Source: Flavobacterium piscisymbiosum (GTDB lineage: Bacteria; Bacteroidota; Bacteroidia; Flavobacteriales; Flavobacteriaceae). Taken from it: a DNA stretch of 64,000 nucleotides. The notes under the pieces were generated by a model, which saw only the letters and a program-made list of their open reading frames with translations, had not been told where the DNA came from and ran no database searches. Location: contig NZ_JAJJMM010000001.1 in the NCBI RefSeq assembly GCF_020905295.1, positions 2,790,001 to 2,854,000 on the forward strand, given 5' to 3'. Position numbers and translations under genes: made by a program. Positions 43,318 through 52,571 of this stretch are shown here, piece after piece (position 1 is the stretch's first letter; each line of letters starts with the position of its first letter).

Positions 43318-46308
43318 TTATTGTTCTAAAGTATCACAGTGATATTCTGTTTTTTCTTTCTTTGTAGGTTGCTGCGTGCTCATTCCTTTGTTTTTTTCCT
43401 GTAGCATTTGCCCAATCAACAAGCTTCTTTCTTTAGTAATGGCCAATTGTTTTTCGGCATCTTTTTCAATATCAAAATACACAACACCTTCAATAATTGT
43501 TTTTTCGGCTTTAGCATAAATAGATAAAGGATTGTCACTCCATAATACAACATCGGCATCTTTACCTACTTTAAGGCTTCCTACTTTATCATCAATATGT
43601 AATAATTTGGCAGGATTCAGGGTTACAAATTTCCAGGCATCTTCCTCAGAAATGTTTCCGTATTTTACTGCTTTTGCAGCTTCCTGATTCAGTCTTCTGG
43701 ACATCTCAGCATCATCAGAGTTATAGGCTACAACCAATCCTGCGTTGTGCATAATTGGCCCATTGAACGGAATTGCATCATTTACTTCAAATTTATAAGC
43801 CCACCAGTCAGAGAAAGTCGAAGCTCCAACGCCATGTTCTTTCATTTTATCCGCCACTTTGTAACCTTCAAGAATATGCGTGAAAGTATTTACTCTAAAA
43901 TTGAATTTCTCGGTAACATTCATCAACATCAAAATCTCAGATTCTACATAAGAGTGACAGGTTATAAAACGTTCTTTATTGATGATTTCAGCAATAGTCT
44001 GTAATTCTAAATCAACTCTTGGCGCTTTTCCTTTTTTCGAACCGCCGTTGAATTTTTTCCAGCTTTCGTCATATTCTTTTGCACGTTGAAAATAATCGGT
44101 AAAAACTTGTTCAACACCCATTCTGGTCTGCGGAAAACGGGTTGGATTGTCGATACCCCAATTGGCTTGTTTCACGTTTTCTCCCAAAGCAAATTTGATA
44201 AACTTAGGTTGGTTTTTGTATAACATATCATCTGGTGCAGATCCCCATTTCCATTTTACAATTGCAGAACGCCCGCCAATAGGATTTGCAGATCCGTGTA
44301 ATAATTGAGAGATGGTGACACCTCCGGCAAGATCTCTGTAAATATTAATATCTTCAGAATTCACAACATCCTGAATCGTAACTTCGGCAGTAGAGTTGTG
44401 CCCCATTTCATTTACACCTTTAGAAATAGCAATATGAGAGTGCTCATCGATGATTCCGCTGGTGATATGTTTGCCTTTAGCATCAATAACAGTAGCAGCT
44501 GCATCTGAAAGATTTTTACCAACAGCAGCGATTTTTCCGTTTTTAATTAAAACATCAGTTTCTGTTAGAATACCTTCTTTTTCGTTCGTCCAAACTGTAG
44601 CATTTTTAAATAATAAAGTTTGAGCCGTTAGTTTTTTAGCATCACCAAAAGCCACGTTCGGGTAAGTTAAAGGTAGAACAGGATTTGGTTTTTCTGGTTT
44701 TACAGTATCTTTTACAGCAACAAATGCACTCGTTTTTAATGCCGTCCATGCCAATTCGTCTCCGTTTGCAAAAACCGCTTTTCCGGATAAACTTTCCGGT
44801 TTTTCTATAAATCCTGTCAAACGGGTAAAGTTAGATTTAATAGTATCTGCAGGTTTAATCAAAAGGGAAATCCAATTTTTAGAAACTGCAAAAGTGCTGT
44901 TTACTTTTTTGTCGTCAGTTGTTGTTATTTCAGATTTTGGGGCATTAGCAGTTCCTTCAATTTTCCATTTGTAGGTATCTTTTCCAACCGTTAGATTATA
45001 ATTTCCTCGAATGTCTTTTGAGTTAATATCATTTACGACATACTTAGTTCCCTGAACCCAGTTTTCATATAAAACCGTTTTTTCGTCGAATATTTCACCT
45101 GAAGTAATCACAAAATTAGCATAACTTCCGGTTTTTAAACTTCCAATTTCGTTGCTTTTTCCAAGAATTGCCGCCGGAATTGTAGTCAGGGCTTCTAAAG
45201 CTTTTGTTTTATCAAAACCATATTTAATGGCTTTTAATAAATTAGGTTTAAAGTCTTCCGTCTTTTTTAATTTGTCTGTCGTCAGGGCAAAAACAACACC
45301 ATTATCAGATAATACTTTGAGGTTTGATGGTGCCTGATTCCAAAAACGCATATCGGTCAATTCGATTTGATTTGATAAATACGGATTTGAAACATCATAA
45401 GCTTCCGGAAAACTTATTGGGATAATAAATTTAGCGTTCGTATTTTTGATTTCGTCGATGCGTTCAAACTCATTTCCGCTTCCTTTTAGAATATAGTTTA
45501 AACCAAATTCTTTGGCAATTTTAGCCGCTCTCAAACTGTTTAATTTATCTTCTGTCGTAAAAATCTGAACTAGTTTTTCATTATTTGCCAAAGCTTCTAA
45601 TGATAAATCTTTAGTATCAGAATTTCCTTTTTTGTACCAATCCAGATCCAGGTACATTTGACGCAACAAAGCCATCATACCCATTAATGAACTTGGATAA
45701 GCCTGATTTGTTAGAGCGCTTCTTGAAAAAGCAAGGTGATTGGTAATCTTGTTGGCAATAATTTGTTTACTGTTTTCAGTATTATTCAGGGCAACCAAAA
45801 TTCCGGTTCCCTGAGCAATTCCGTCAGGAATATGGGTTCCCACAACTCCAAAACCAGCTTTTAATAACTCTTCTGCTTTTGGCTGATCGTATTTAAAAGT
45901 TTCATAGGTGTTTATTTCTGGTCTAACGCTTTCGTTCCAGTAATAACCCACTCTCTTTGTATCGTACATAGGATCGCGGTAACGGCCTAAATTGCTTTTT
46001 GGTTTTTCAATTCCAAAACTCGTGTAGATATCAATAAACGAAGGATAAATTGTTTTTCCAGCAAGATCAATCGTAATGCTGTTTTTAGGAATTGTTATAT
46101 TATTACCAACTGCAACAACTTTACCGTCCTGAACTAGTAAAGTTCCTTTTTCGATTTTTTGAGTTGGAGTAACATAAATGGTGGCATTTGTAAAAACAGT
46201 GTAATTTTTGTTTTTGTTTTGCACACTTTCATTAATAGGGAAATAATCCTGAGCATATGTTTTTGTTAAAAAAACGCTCAAAAAGAGTAGAAGTAGGGCT
46301 TTTTTCAT
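43318..46308 (-). CDS. Large secreted amidohydrolase with two amidohydrolase domains
   Basis: Exported protein of 996 residues with a signal peptide (KKALLLLFLSVFLTKTYAQ). The N-terminal half (about 30-430) resembles an amidohydrolase lacking clear metal ligands: GKTIYPSFIDIYTSFGIEKP. After a linker of about 160 residues, a second domain (about 600-975) starts LFKNATVWTNEKEGILTETD and keeps the metal motif IIDEHSHIAISKGVNE, then ITCHSYVESEI and later THILEGY, YNSDDAEMSRRLNQEA. It ends VGKDADVVLWSDNPL. The first half may have lost catalysis. Substrate is unknown; imidazolonepropionase-like and dipeptidase-like relatives exist. Confidence 0.85.
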   Translation of the reverse strand: MKKALLLLFLSVFLTKTYAQDYFPINESVQNKNKNYTVFTNATIYVTPTQKIEKGTLLVQDGKVVAVGNNITIPKNSITIDLAGKTIYPSFIDIYTSFGIEKPKSNLGRYRDPMYDTKRVGYYWNESVRPEINTYETFKYDQPKAEELLKAGFGVVGTHIPDGIAQGTGILVALNNTENSKQIIANKITNHLAFSRSALTNQAYPSSLMGMMALLRQMYLDLDWYKKGNSDTKDLSLEALANNEKLVQIFTTEDKLNSLRAAKIAKEFGLNYILKGSGNEFERIDEIKNTNAKFIIPISFPEAYDVSNPYLSNQIELTDMRFWNQAPSNLKVLSDNGVVFALTTDKLKKTEDFKPNLLKAIKYGFDKTKALEALTTIPAAILGKSNEIGSLKTGSYANFVITSGEIFDEKTVLYENWVQGTKYVVNDINSKDIRGNYNLTVGKDTYKWKIEGTANAPKSEITTTDDKKVNSTFAVSKNWISLLIKPADTIKSNFTRLTGFIEKPESLSGKAVFANGDELAWTALKTSAFVAVKDTVKPEKPNPVLPLTYPNVAFGDAKKLTAQTLLFKNATVWTNEKEGILTETDVLIKNGKIAAVGKNLSDAAATVIDAKGKHITSGIIDEHSHIAISKGVNEMGHNSTAEVTIQDVVNSEDINIYRDLAGGVTISQLLHGSANPIGGRSAIVKWKWGSAPDDMLYKNQPKFIKFALGENVKQANWGIDNPTRFPQTRMGVEQVFTDYFQRAKEYDESWKKFNGGSKKGKAPRVDLELQTIAEIINKERFITCHSYVESEILMLMNVTEKFNFRVNTFTHILEGYKVADKMKEHGVGASTFSDWWAYKFEVNDAIPFNGPIMHNAGLVVAYNSDDAEMSRRLNQEAAKAVKYGNISEEDAWKFVTLNPAKLLHIDDKVGSLKVGKDADVVLWSDNPLSIYAKAEKTIIEGVVYFDIEKDAEKQLAITKERSLLIGQMLQEKNKGMSTQQPTKKEKTEYHCDTLEQ

Positions 46309-46436
46309 AGTTAATTTGCAAATTTGTTGCTAAAATTATGAAATATATGTTATTTAAAATTTATTTTTTGAATGATTTTTCTTTATTTAGATTTTTTTTT
46401 AATTAAATCACTGATAAGTAGTGCTTAGATAATATT

Positions 46437-47414
46437 ATGAAAAGTAATAATAAAATAAATTGGGGAATTATTGGCTTAGGAAATATTGCAAATCAGTTTG
46501 CTGCTGATCTATTGTTATTGCAAGATGCAGCATTAGTTGCAGTAGCTTCAAGAGACCATAATAAAGCAATTGAGTTTGCTAAAAAGTACAATTGCACAAA
46601 ATCCTACGATTCTTATGAAGCACTTTTTCAGGACGATCAGGTTGATATCATCTATATTGCAACGCCACACGATTCGCATGCCGAATTATCTATAAAAGCA
46701 TTAGAAAATGGCAAACATGTTTTATGTGAAAAGCCAATGTCGCTTTCTTATAAAGATGCATTACGAATGATTGAAGCTTCAAGAAAACATAATAAGTTTT
46801 TTATGGAAGCATTCTGGACGCGTTTCATCCCGTCTGTAAAAGAAATTCTCGAAAAAGTACATCAGGGAATAATTGGCGATGTAAAATATATAAAAGCCGA
46901 TTTTGCTTTTTATGCAGATGATGCTGCAGGTGGAAGACTTTTTGACAAAAAACTGGGCGGAGGAGCTTTGTTTGATATTGGCGTATATCCATTATTTCTT
47001 TCCTATATATTACTCGGAATTCCAAAAGACATAATGGCAAAATCTATTTATCATAAAAACGGAATCGATTTACAGACTTCAATGATTTTGCAGTACGAAA
47101 ACGCCCAATCAGTTTTGCATGCCTCCATAATTTCAGAATCTGACATGAAAGCAACAATAAGTGGAACTCAGGGACATATTCAGCTTAATTCTCCTTGGTA
47201 TATTGCTGATGGATATTCTGTTTCTAAAAATGATAAAAAAGAAACTTTTAGTTTACCAAACTTAGGCATAGGTTATACACATGAAGCAATCGAATGTCAT
47301 AATTGCATTAGAAACAACCAAATCGAAAGTAAGCTTTGGTCACATCAGAATAGTCTGGATTTGAGTAAGATTGTGGAGGAAATTAAAAATCAAATTGGGT
47401 TAGAGTTTTCTTAA
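46437..47414 (+). CDS. Gfo/Idh/MocA family oxidoreductase
   Basis: NAD(P)-dependent sugar-type dehydrogenase of 325 residues. The Rossmann motif is INWGIIGLGNIANQFAADL at about 7-25. The family signature is HVLCEKPMSLSYKDAL at about 99-114 with the EKP motif, followed by FFMEAFWTRFIPSV. LGGGALFDIGVYPLFLS carries the conserved GGGAL-D-G-Y segment. It resembles the trans-1,2-dihydrobenzene-1,2-diol dehydrogenase-like branch. It is divergent from the amidohydrolases and has no obvious partner. Substrate unknown. Confidence 0.93.
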   Translation: MKSNNKINWGIIGLGNIANQFAADLLLLQDAALVAVASRDHNKAIEFAKKYNCTKSYDSYEALFQDDQVDIIYIATPHDSHAELSIKALENGKHVLCEKPMSLSYKDALRMIEASRKHNKFFMEAFWTRFIPSVKEILEKVHQGIIGDVKYIKADFAFYADDAAGGRLFDKKLGGGALFDIGVYPLFLSYILLGIPKDIMAKSIYHKNGIDLQTSMILQYENAQSVLHASIISESDMKATISGTQGHIQLNSPWYIADGYSVSKNDKKETFSLPNLGIGYTHEAIECHNCIRNNQIESKLWSHQNSLDLSKIVEEIKNQIGLEFS

Positions 47415-47439
47415 TCTGATTGGAGAACAAATGACATTA

Positions 47440-48558
47440 TTAATTTAGTAACTCAACTATTTTATTTTGTTTCGTCATAATTGCAAGTGAAAGTGCAGTA
47501 TGTCCTTCTGCCGAAATGGATTTATCCGCGCCATTTTCCAGCAGCATTTTTACAACATCAATATGACCCATTTCGCAGGCTCGATGTAATGCTGTAAATC
47601 CTCTATTATCTTGTAGATTTATCAAACCACCTGATTTTAGAAGTAAATTTAATTTTTCTGTTTTATTAGATTGTACCGCATTCATTATAGGTGTTGCACC
47701 TTCATAAGTTCGTGAATTGGGGTCAGCTCCTAATTCAAGTAATTTTGTCATTGATTCGATACCTTCTGCAGCCATTGACCAATGCAATGGCGCTAATCCA
47801 TCTCCGGCTAAAGCATTTAAACTTACCCCTTTTTTAAATTCGTTCTCAATTTCTTTTATTTCTCCCTGAGCAACTGCTATATGAAGTAATGAATGCGATC
47901 GCAATGGCGAATTTGAAACGGGAAGAAACTGATCATCAAATACTCCCAATTGAGCCATATTTCCATAAGTCGAAAATGCCCAATGACTTGCGCTTTTTGT
48001 ATTATTTTGAAATTCAACAGGTAAGAGAGCAGGAACTATTTCGCCAATCGAATGGCTGATTAAAATAAAGTTAAGGATAGCTTTTGTAAATTCCGGACTT
48101 TCATCTGGTGTAAATTCTCCAGTGATTGTTTCAACAGTAAGTTCATTTTCTTTTTGTGTTGTTTTTGCGACAACTAAAACTTCTCTTAGCCAGCTGCGAA
48201 TGAAAATCAGAAATTCCCCATCAAAATAAACAGCCCATTTATGCTCCATTGTATTGGGAGTGAACAAAACTCCGGGATAAAGAGTTTTATCTGTTTTAAA
48301 TGAAATGTTTGCACTGATCTTTTTTTTATTTGCAGGTTTCTGTCCAAAAAAAGAAGTGCCATTTTCTGCGTTGTAGGAAATTGCATTTATAGCCATTTCT
48401 TTATTTTCTGAAGTAGAAATCATGGTTTGGGAAAAAGGGCGCAAATCTAAAAGTGTATGTCCCCAGGGATTTTCTGTTTCTGGTATCCAGGGTAATTCTA
48501 TTTGATCAGAAGATTTTGGCTCTTCCTTTTTTCCGAAAATATTTTTAAAAAATGACAT
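47440..48558 (-). CDS. Ankyrin repeat protein
   Basis: Cytoplasmic protein of 372 residues. Residues 1-220 form an unrecognised domain (MSFFKNIFGKKEEPKSSDQI, WAVYFDGEFLIFIRSWLREV). The C-terminal part (about 225-370) has four or five ankyrin repeats: LLHIAVAQGEIKEIENEFKKG, PLHWSMAAEGIESMTKLLEL, GATPIMNAVQSNKTEKLNLL and GFTALHRACEMGHIDVVKML. It is probably a protein-binding module. The start resembles that of the DUF695 protein at 25928, so both may share a lineage. Neighbouring small genes look immunity-like. Confidence 0.85.
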   Translation of the reverse strand: MSFFKNIFGKKEEPKSSDQIELPWIPETENPWGHTLLDLRPFSQTMISTSENKEMAINAISYNAENGTSFFGQKPANKKKISANISFKTDKTLYPGVLFTPNTMEHKWAVYFDGEFLIFIRSWLREVLVVAKTTQKENELTVETITGEFTPDESPEFTKAILNFILISHSIGEIVPALLPVEFQNNTKSASHWAFSTYGNMAQLGVFDDQFLPVSNSPLRSHSLLHIAVAQGEIKEIENEFKKGVSLNALAGDGLAPLHWSMAAEGIESMTKLLELGADPNSRTYEGATPIMNAVQSNKTEKLNLLLKSGGLINLQDNRGFTALHRACEMGHIDVVKMLLENGADKSISAEGHTALSLAIMTKQNKIVELLN

Positions 48559-48661
48559 TTTAAATTTATGGTTTTTACAATGGTTACGTTTGAAAAACGA
48601 ATATAGTAATTAAAAAGTTTATTGTACCAACTTAGCAAAGTGTCAATAGATAAGGTTGCTT

Positions 48662-49081
48662 CTATAAATTATACCCAAAGCCAACGTATTCTATTTCTTT
48701 ATTAGCAAAATATTTTTTAAATAGCTGTACTTCTTCATTTATATCTTTCAGGTCCTGTTCAATTTTATTTTTTTCTAAATACCAGGTTCTGTCATTATTA
48801 AGATCTTCCCATTTTACGATATTTTGTAAATGCGTAACTTTTATGCCTTTGATCCAGCCACTACATTCGGGAATACCGCAACAGCAGGAAAAAATAAAAT
48901 GCTCTCCATCTTTCATTAAACTTTCCTGAAGGATATAAGAATCAATAATTTCACCGTCTTTGTATGGTCTTTCGCCATTAATTAAGATCTCAAGATCTCC
49001 TTGCATCCAAATAGTATCCGGATCACTCAAAACAGCGAATACTTTTAATTCTACAGATAGATTTTCTAAAGATTCTTTCAT
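48662..49081 (-). CDS. Small cysteine-motif protein of unknown function
   Basis: Protein of 139 residues, acidic, with no signal peptide. It has FIFSCCCGIPECSGWIKGIK at about 62-81, a C-C-C-x4-C cluster that could bind metal. A WYLEKNKIEQDLKDINEEVQ helix follows. I do not recognise the family beyond a general likeness to proteins with an SCGxPxCAG motif. It stands between an ankyrin-repeat gene and a DUF1963-like gene on the same strand. Confidence 0.65.
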   Translation of the reverse strand: MKESLENLSVELKVFAVLSDPDTIWMQGDLEILINGERPYKDGEIIDSYILQESLMKDGEHFIFSCCCGIPECSGWIKGIKVTHLQNIVKWEDLNNDRTWYLEKNKIEQDLKDINEEVQLFKKYFANKEIEYVGFGYNL

Positions 49082-49138
49082 ATAAAGTTTATTTTGTTTA
49101 ATATAAAAGTTTGGATTTGAGTAAAAGGGGATTTTTTT

Positions 49139-49837
49139 TTAATAAAAATCACAATAATAAACCCAATCCCCAGTCATTCTGTTTTTGGCTAAATAAATAT
49201 TTCCGCTGTCTACAATATTTAAATTTGCTTTTTCATCAGAAGCAATTTGAAAAACAAATTCAAAATCTTCTCCAAAATCAATTCCGGATTGACAATATGT
49301 TGCATAACCGCCAATTTTATGGCTATAATTGTTTTCGATAATATCGTAATAAGAATCAATAATTCCCGAGTCCTCAAGTTGATTGATTTTATCTGATATA
49401 TCGTCTGGTATTTCAGGATCTTCCCAAACCGGATAATCTTCTTCAATTAGTTTATTTGACAGAGGAAATGGCTTTACAAACGAAGCATCATTTTTTAAAT
49501 CCTTAACTACAATATTATCTACGCTTTTATATTCACGCAAAACCCAATTATTTCCATTAGGAGTTAAGTCCATTGGGAATTCTTTAGAAATGAAAACAGT
49601 AATAATTTTAGTTTCTTCTAAAATTTCAGGAACAAAAGGCAGTTGATTTAGGCATAATTGAAAAAGGGGAAGCATCAATTCACCCTTATTATCCAAAGGA
49701 ATTTCTTCATTTTCCTGATATAAATAAACGCTGCCAATCCAGCTTTCAGAAATTGAGTTTGTTGGTTTAAAACCGCCTGCAGTAAACTCTGTTGCTTTTT
49801 TTGCAAGGCTGTTTTTTATTTTTTGAATTTCAGTCAT
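49139..49837 (-). CDS. DUF1963 (YwqG-like) family protein
   Basis: Protein of 232 residues starting MTEIQKIKNSLAKKATEFTA (ATG at 49837; the longer reading to 49894 uses a non-ATG start). Family-like segments are LFQLCLNQLPFVPEILEETK, HKIGGYATYCQSGIDFGEDFEFVFQIASDE (quoted in part) and DSGNIYLAKNRMTGDWVYYCDFY. DUF1963 proteins have no agreed role and are often near toxin-immunity genes. There is no signal peptide. Confidence 0.75.
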   Translation of the reverse strand: MTEIQKIKNSLAKKATEFTAGGFKPTNSISESWIGSVYLYQENEEIPLDNKGELMLPLFQLCLNQLPFVPEILEETKIITVFISKEFPMDLTPNGNNWVLREYKSVDNIVVKDLKNDASFVKPFPLSNKLIEEDYPVWEDPEIPDDISDKINQLEDSGIIDSYYDIIENNYSHKIGGYATYCQSGIDFGEDFEFVFQIASDEKANLNIVDSGNIYLAKNRMTGDWVYYCDFY

Positions 49838-49963
49838 TTCTTTTTTAATTCTTATTTTAAATGTAAAAAAATTGGAATAAATGGCTTCAGGCACGCTCTT
49901 TTCACGATTATAAATCTATGATTTTTTATAAAGATAATTTTCAATTAAAATGCGGATTTTCTT

Positions 49964-51037
49964 TTACTCTATATTTTTATCAATATAATTGGAATTCAGC
50001 AAGTACAAAGCACCCATGTATTTAATATTAAAAGAGATTAAATCGCCCACTTTGTATTTTTGTGCTGAATGCGAAATATCAATTACCAACATATCAGAAC
50101 TGGCATCTACAATCGTAATTTCTTTATCTACGGCTTCTAAATATTGAGGCTGCATGTCCAGCAATCCAACATCTAAAATAGCACGTAATGAAGTTCCTCC
50201 AAAGCTCTCGATATCCTGCATAGAAAAACTATTTCCAGCCACATTTTCACCGAGTTCTCCCGTCGGAACATCTGGTTTTTCGGTTATTTCGATAATTTCA
50301 GCAAAAAGTTTAAAGACGTCATTATGCATACCTTTGATCGTTTCTCCGGTAAATAAATCCTTTCCAAAAAATAGTGCTTCACCAATTCTAAAATGATTCA
50401 CAGCCATTGGCCTGGCATTTTTTAAAAGTAAAGGAATAGCAACCGAAGTCCCGCCGGAAACCCACGGAATTGTAATATTGAATTTAGCCTCAATAAGTTG
50501 TTTGTACAAACTCAATTGTATCAGTTTATCCTGCGTTGGCATTACGCCGCTAAGGCAATTTAAATTCGTACCAATTCCACGAATTTCGATGTTGGGCATG
50601 CTAATAATTTTGCCGTAAAATTCGATTAAATCTTCGCCCATAACGCCTTCACGCAAATCTCCCATTTCGATCATAATAATGATCTTATGAACTTTGTTTT
50701 GCTTTTTGGCTTCATCAGAAAGCATTTGTATCGTATAAAATTCAGTATTAAAACTTACATCAGCATATCTTACAATGTTAGCGATACTGCGTTTAGCGGG
50801 CGGTTTTATATAAACAGTCTGTATAGTATCATCGAGAGATTTAATTTTCTTTAGATTACTAACTCTTGAATCATGTATTTCTTTAGCTCCCAGTGAGATA
50901 ATTTCTTTTAAGTACAATTTGTTTCCACATAAAAGTTTTGATACAACTCCCCATTGAATATTTTTAGATTCAAAAATTGAATTCAGGAAATCGTAGTTCT
51001 CTTTCAGCTTCTTTCGGTATAATTTTATGAATGCCAT
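49964..51037 (-). CDS. Alanine racemase-fold protein (ornithine racemase-like)
   Basis: PLP enzyme of the alanine racemase N-domain fold, 357 residues. The likely Schiff-base lysine is in WGVVSKLLCGNKLYLKEIIS at about residue 34. HDSRVSNLKKIKS, IIIMIEMGDLREGVMGED, GIGTNLNCLSGVMP and PWVSGGTSVAIPLLLKN follow. This pattern resembles ornithine racemase or YhfX-type proteins more than biosynthetic Alr. The substrate is probably an amino acid; which one is inferred only by family. It lies 36 bases from the upstream acetyltransferase gene and may be cotranscribed with it. Confidence 0.8.
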   Translation of the reverse strand: MAFIKLYRKKLKENYDFLNSIFESKNIQWGVVSKLLCGNKLYLKEIISLGAKEIHDSRVSNLKKIKSLDDTIQTVYIKPPAKRSIANIVRYADVSFNTEFYTIQMLSDEAKKQNKVHKIIIMIEMGDLREGVMGEDLIEFYGKIISMPNIEIRGIGTNLNCLSGVMPTQDKLIQLSLYKQLIEAKFNITIPWVSGGTSVAIPLLLKNARPMAVNHFRIGEALFFGKDLFTGETIKGMHNDVFKLFAEIIEITEKPDVPTGELGENVAGNSFSMQDIESFGGTSLRAILDVGLLDMQPQYLEAVDKEITIVDASSDMLVIDISHSAQKYKVGDLISFNIKYMGALYLLNSNYIDKNIE

Positions 51038-51073
51038 TAGGCTTTGTTTTTTATTGAATTAATGAATTTGCGA

Positions 51074-51508
51074 TTATTTTACTAAACGCATTTCGAGATA
51101 CTTATTCGTAAAACCAAGTTTCTCATATAGAACTTTCGCAGGATTATCCGGTTCTACGTGTAATGCAATATTACCTTCGACTACAGAAATTGCTTTTTCC
51201 ATTAGTTTTTTTCCATATCCTTTTCCTCTTTTAGAGTTGTCAACGGCAATATAAACGAGAATGTTTTCCGGAATATAATCCTTCATTCCGGTATTGTTTA
51301 CAACTACAGCTCCAACAATTTTTTGGTCCTCTAAACCAATAACAATATTACCACCCTTATCAGGATTCATGGCATAAGCAATAGCTTTTAGAATATCTTC
51401 TGTTTCATCTCCATATTGTTCTAAATGCGTATGTAAAAAAGCGGCAATTATTTTTTGAGTATAGGTCGCGTCGTCTCCAGAAATTGGATTAATTAATTTA
51501 AATTCCAT
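51074..51508 (-). CDS. GNAT family N-acetyltransferase
   Basis: Acetyltransferase of 144 residues with VYIAVDNSKRGKGYGKKLMEKAISVV at about 82-107 (R-G-x-G-Y-G acetyl-CoA loop), followed by HVEPDNPAKVLYEKLGFTNKYLEMRL. It sits directly before the racemase-like gene, and the two may act on one amino-acid substrate. That is inference from position. Confidence 0.88.
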   Translation of the reverse strand: MEFKLINPISGDDATYTQKIIAAFLHTHLEQYGDETEDILKAIAYAMNPDKGGNIVIGLEDQKIVGAVVVNNTGMKDYIPENILVYIAVDNSKRGKGYGKKLMEKAISVVEGNIALHVEPDNPAKVLYEKLGFTNKYLEMRLVK

Positions 51509-51879
51509 TTTTTAAATTTTAGATTATTTGTGCTGATAGTAAATTTTCAGCTTATATAAGATGCAAAATCAATTGCAGAAGATTTCCAGAATTAGAAATC
51601 GAAATTATCACGAGAAATCGATGATATTTTCGCAAGATAGGCATAAATACTGGTTTTATGGCAATCGAAACGTGCCTTTTAACTTTTACTGTTCAGGAAG
51701 TTTACCATTTTAAATTTATAAAAATAGCGAACAGTGAAGTTTTTAAGTCTTTTTTCTTTCAATATAAAGCATAAAAAGACACGGCTAATGTTGGAAGATT
51801 AGATAAACTTCAGATGTAAATAAAAGCTATTTTTTCCTGTAGTTGGTCTGCAATATCTTTTTGTAAATTATCAGATAAA
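51509..51879. other. Gene-free stretch with a paralogue remnant
   Basis: No intact gene. On the minus strand near 51820-51870 the translation includes DIADQLQEKIAF, close to HIIDQLQEKISH at the start of the broken gene just upstream. CAACTACAGGAAAAAAT here matches CAACTACAAGAAAAAAT there, so this is probably the remains of a tandem duplicate. Confidence 0.5.
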
Positions 51880-52451
51880 TTATCGAATCAGGACAGGCGA
51901 AAAAACTACAAAATCCCCATTCGGGAAATTACCTTTCCAGCCACAAGGAAATCCGCCATTTTTATAAATACTAATTTCGTTTTCAATAAAAGGAATTTTT
52001 TGATCGAGGTAAGTGTGAAAAAGCAAGAAGTTATAAAAGTCGTTGGCAACAAAATCAGTGAAGTCAGATAAATTAATTTCTTCTAAAACCTCTGCTATAA
52101 TATGATAAAGTTTTTGGTAATACTTGCTGTCGAAAATATTGATTAATCTTAAATTCTCCTGATCTGTTAATTGATCCCCAGATCAATAATATCTTTTGAT
52201 AACTCGTCTTTTTTAAATCCTCCTAAAAAATTATAAGAATATTTAACCTCAACCCAATTATAATAAGGAGACTCAATTGATTCATTAGAATAAAGCTCCC
52301 AAGCCAAATCTTTATCGTTTGTACTTTGTGCACATTTATTGGCTCCATTTTTTCCTTTAAAAAAGACCTCACTTTGTATGATAACCACAAAATATTCGAA
52401 ATTGTGGGAGATTTTTTCTTGTAGTTGATCTATGATGTGTTGGTTATCCAT
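51880..52451 (-). pseudogene. Frameshifted small gene of unknown function
   Basis: From the ATG at 52451 the frame reads MDNQHIIDQLQEKISHNFEY, then EVFFKGKNGANKCAQSTNDK, and stops at 52167 just after DIIDLGIN. One more G in the run of four (CCCC on the plus strand at 52176-52179) restores a frame: DIIDLGDQLTDQENLRLINI, FLLFHTYLDQKIPFIENEIS and a C-terminal GWKGNFPNGDFVVFSPVLIR, to the stop at 51880. The intact product would be about 190 residues. The family is not recognised; the style suggests an immunity or anti-toxin role. The break may be real or a sequencing error in the G-run. Confidence 0.65.
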
Positions 52452-52571
52452 GAGTAAATTGTTTTTTCTGAGGTAAATATAAAACAATAATTTATTGTAA
52501 TAAAATATTTACAAAAAATATGTTTTTCTCTTTATAATTAAATACTTTTACTGTCCAATTAAAGATTAATT

